DNA of 8,800 bases from Anaeroplasmataceae bacterium (GTDB lineage: Bacteria > Bacillota_I > Bacilli_A > Acholeplasmatales > Anaeroplasmataceae), in NCBI GenBank assembly GCA_020025015.1, contig JAHHSV010000041.1:1-8800 (forward strand), given 5' to 3'. Positions 6,779 to 8,800 of the stretch are shown piece by piece; the stretch's first letter is position 1; each line of letters begins with the position of its first letter. A model generated the notes under the pieces. The model saw nothing but the letters and a program-made list of their open reading frames with translations. It was not told the DNA's origin and did no database searches. The translations under genes were made by a program, and so were the position numbers.

Positions 6779-7888
6779 ATGTTTAAAAAGATTTTATTTT
6801 ATGGCGTAACATTCATTCTTGGTATTATGCTTTTATTAACATCATACTACGGTTTTTATGCATCGTATAATCAAACTATGACATACGGAGCAATCGAAAA
6901 TAATGACTATGATCGTTTAGCTGAAATATTTATACCTTTCTTTAATAAAGAAAAGGCTTTAGATGTTATTGAAGAAGAAAAATTCCAAATTGTTGCCTAT
7001 GAGGGTGTAGTTGGCGAAAAAACAAAAGTGACAATTGATAGTAAGGAGCATGATGCTTACCGTTATCAAGATTCAGTTGTATTTTTTGTAAATAAAGTTA
7101 CATATAGCTTAGATGGTATATCTCAGGGAGAAAATCAGCCTACTATTAATTATAGTGGTTTAAATTTTTATAATACCATCGAGGAGACAGGGGAAGTAAA
7201 AAGTTATACTTATACCTTAAATGATCCTGTTGATGCCGCTAGTGATACAGCTGAGGGAGTTAAAAGATTCCATGCATCAGCTGCTAAAACATTAAACTTT
7301 TTTGAGGTTGACCTATCAACTAAAATTATTAATGATTCATTGGGAGGAGCAATTGATAAGATTGAAGTAGTCGATGGTAAAAAGGAAGTTGTTTCAACAA
7401 TTACTCTTAATGAAGAAATTACAGTTACAGGCACATTCTATGAGGAGGTGGCTCCTCTTATTAAAACATACGATGAGTGCTTAGCTACTAATGATGGAAA
7501 AAGATTTAATGAATTTTTCCAAGAGTTTATAAAGGCCTATAATGAAAATCCTAATTTTGGTGTTTCTTTATCAGATAAGGAAAGAAAGCCAGTGAGCATT
7601 TATGTTAAGACTGGTGCTGTAATGGTTGCCTTTATTGCAGCTGCGGTATTAATTGGCTATTTCTTATTCCGTAAGAAAAATAAGGTTTTAAAGCCTTATG
7701 AGGTTGATGAATTAATGGCAGAGGTAAAGGCTGAAGATGAACAAAAGAAGCCTAATGAAGATAATGTCATTGATGCTGAGATCAAAGACTTAGATGAGGG
7801 TATTAATGAGGTTAGTCCAGATTCTTTACCTATAAATGAGGATTTAAGTGAGGCTAAGGAAGCTTCAAATAAGGATAATTTAGAATAA
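6779..7888 (+). CDS. Two-helix membrane protein with outside domain and acidic cytoplasmic tail, unknown function
   Basis: This encodes 369 residues; I do not recognise the family. MFKK precedes a first membrane segment at about 6-27, giving N-in topology. Residues 28-275 form an extracytoplasmic domain of mixed alpha/beta character with segments such as VVFFVNKVTYSLDG (100-113) and EITVTGTFYEEVAPLI (213-228). A second segment (about 277-297) is followed by FRKKNK, so the C-terminus is inside. The last 70 residues are rich in Glu, Asp, Lys and Asn and are probably disordered. No catalytic, lipobox or sortase motif is seen; the first segment could pass for an uncleaved signal anchor. Start choice rests on GAGGT 5 nt upstream. 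The gene ends 28 nt before the ECF S component, with no terminator between, so the two are probably co-transcribed. A partner or sensor role for that transporter is inference only. Confidence 0.9.
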   Translation: MFKKILFYGVTFILGIMLLLTSYYGFYASYNQTMTYGAIENNDYDRLAEIFIPFFNKEKALDVIEEEKFQIVAYEGVVGEKTKVTIDSKEHDAYRYQDSVVFFVNKVTYSLDGISQGENQPTINYSGLNFYNTIEETGEVKSYTYTLNDPVDAASDTAEGVKRFHASAAKTLNFFEVDLSTKIINDSLGGAIDKIEVVDGKKEVVSTITLNEEITVTGTFYEEVAPLIKTYDECLATNDGKRFNEFFQEFIKAYNENPNFGVSLSDKERKPVSIYVKTGAVMVAFIAAAVLIGYFLFRKKNKVLKPYEVDELMAEVKAEDEQKKPNEDNVIDAEIKDLDEGINEVSPDSLPINEDLSEAKEASNKDNLE

Positions 7889-7916
7889 AAAATAAGATTT
7901 CAAGGGTAGTGAGTTT

Positions 7917-8717
7917 ATGAAAAATAAAAAGCTTTTTAAGGCAGTTTTGTTTAGTATCTTAGCAGCCTTAAATTTTGCGGTTATGTACATAAATATTAAA
8001 TTACCAACTGGTGGATTTATTCATCTTGGTAACCTAATATGTGTTTTGTCTGCTTTATTGATAGGTGGAGTGTTTGGCGGATTAGTCGGCTCATTGGGCA
8101 TGGGACTATATGACATTTTCTATTACCAGGAAGCATTTATACGTACATTAGTGCTAAAATTTTTAATGGGGTTAATAGTAGGATTTTTATTTAGATATTT
8201 ACGACATAACGGCTTATCAAAACGTGGGACGACTAGTATTTTTTTAAGCTTGTCACTTATATTTAAATTAGTTTTTGCGATAACTTTAACAATGTATATT
8301 AATCCGGCGTGGTTTAATAATAAGGAAATTAATGTAATTGTTCCAATTAGTATTTGTTTATTTAGTTTAATATTTGATATAGCTTTAGTATTTTTACGAA
8401 AAAAATCTGTTATATATGATAAGGTATTAATAGCTGTATCATTTGCGACAATTTTTAATATTTTAGGTGAATTTGTTGTTAGATTTACTCAATCATTAAT
8501 TAGAGGCGAGGGCTTTAATCCGGCACTAATTCAATCTATAGTAAAGGTTCCTGATGCTACATTTACAGGAATTATAACTATTTCCTTTGCAACTTTAATT
8601 TTTGTCCCAATTCAAAAGGCCTTAAGTGCTAGCTTTGCTGACATAATTGGTCCAAGTATTGAGGATGTTTTAATAACAAGAAGGGAAAAAGATGAGGCTG
8701 AGGAAAAAGAAGATTAA
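7917..8717 (+). CDS. ECF transporter S component (substrate-binding membrane subunit), substrate unknown
   Basis: This encodes 266 residues, largely hydrophobic, with about seven membrane segments (7-26, 36-66, 76-95, 105-128, 139-160, 168-192, 213-233). The stretch PTGGFIHLGNL (30-40), followed by ALLIGGVFGGLVGSLG (46-61) and LYDI (64-67), is the hallmark of energy-coupling-factor S components (P-xGG-xI-xLG, then a Gly-rich helix and a conserved Asp). In these importers the S subunit binds a vitamin or small metabolite and docks on a shared EcfT/EcfA/EcfA' module, which is not in this window. Typical S components have about 170-210 residues and six helices; this one is longer and ends in a charged tail (REKDEAEEKED). 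The specificity cannot be read from the sequence, and no riboswitch gives a hint. AAGGG lies 10 nt before the ATG, the same spacing as in the 1884-residue gene. Confidence 0.85.
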   Translation: MKNKKLFKAVLFSILAALNFAVMYINIKLPTGGFIHLGNLICVLSALLIGGVFGGLVGSLGMGLYDIFYYQEAFIRTLVLKFLMGLIVGFLFRYLRHNGLSKRGTTSIFLSLSLIFKLVFAITLTMYINPAWFNNKEINVIVPISICLFSLIFDIALVFLRKKSVIYDKVLIAVSFATIFNILGEFVVRFTQSLIRGEGFNPALIQSIVKVPDATFTGIITISFATLIFVPIQKALSASFADIIGPSIEDVLITRREKDEAEEKED

Positions 8718-8726
8718 TAAAATTAG

Positions 8727-8779
8727 GGGCTGTGAAAAAACCTAATTTTTGAAATTAGGGATTTCACAGTCCTTTTTTT
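8727..8779 (+). terminator. Strong terminator of the two-gene operon
   Basis: A long imperfect hairpin runs from GGGCTGTGAAA through CCTAATTT, a short loop, AAATTAGGG and TTTCACAGTCC, then seven T residues (8773-8779). It starts 9 nt past the ECF gene's stop. The rest of the window, to 8800, shows nothing further. Confidence 0.9.
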
Positions 8780-8800
8780 AATATTTATATTTACTTTTTG

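Noticed and set aside
7210..7434. Open frame of 74 codons on the minus strand inside the bitopic protein gene
   Set aside because: It is antisense to a well-supported gene, with no own signals and composition explained by the opposite strand.
224..8717. Possible use of TGA as tryptophan (Mycoplasma-type code)
   Set aside because: All three genes are read through without in-frame TGA, tryptophan is encoded by TGG, and the partial tRNA-Trp has a CCA anticodon.
1..8800. CRISPR array, transposase, integrase or phage genes
   Set aside because: No regularly spaced direct DNA repeats and no mobile-element coding sequence could be found on either strand; the only hint is the IS3-like end at 5901-5959.

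Overview
The window comes from a very AT-rich, low-GC Gram-positive bacterium, probably a Bacillota/Mollicutes-like lineage (Erysipelotrichia, RF39 or Acholeplasma type). The evidence is the strong A/T bias, the dominance of TTA leucine codons, purine-rich Shine-Dalgarno sites, an ECF-type vitamin/metabolite transporter S component and short hairpin-plus-U-tract terminators. All three intact genes read through with TGG tryptophan codons and end in TAA, so nothing points to a TGA=Trp code. Lineage is inferred from style, not from a marker gene.

Layout. (1) At 48-90, minus strand, lies the 5' half of a tRNA-Trp (CCA anticodon) with a good promoter. Its 3' half is degenerate, interrupted or outside the window. 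(2) At 224-5878, plus strand, a single gene encodes an 1884-residue envelope protein. It has a four-helix CvpA-like membrane domain followed by about 1670 extracytoplasmic residues. That region holds at least 13 strongly diverged tandem units of about 93 residues, a repeat I do not recognise from any named family. (3) At 5909-5959 is its terminator, whose sequence also resembles an IS3-family end. (4) At 5968-6488 is a decayed, internally deleted MATE-family efflux gene, followed by a bidirectional terminator. (5) At 6582-6658, minus strand, is an intact tRNA-His(GTG) with encoded CCA, its own promoter and its own terminator. (6) At 6779-8717, plus strand, is a two-gene operon: a 369-residue two-helix membrane protein with a large outside domain and an acidic cytoplasmic tail, then a 266-residue ECF transporter S component. 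A strong terminator closes it at 8727-8779.

Most of the coding capacity is cell-envelope protein. The repeat architecture of the 1884-residue protein is the most novel item. The bitopic protein next to the ECF S component is the second: a 28-nt gap and a shared terminator suggest that the two are made together. The MATE relic and the tRNA-Trp half show that parts of this locus have decayed or been rearranged.
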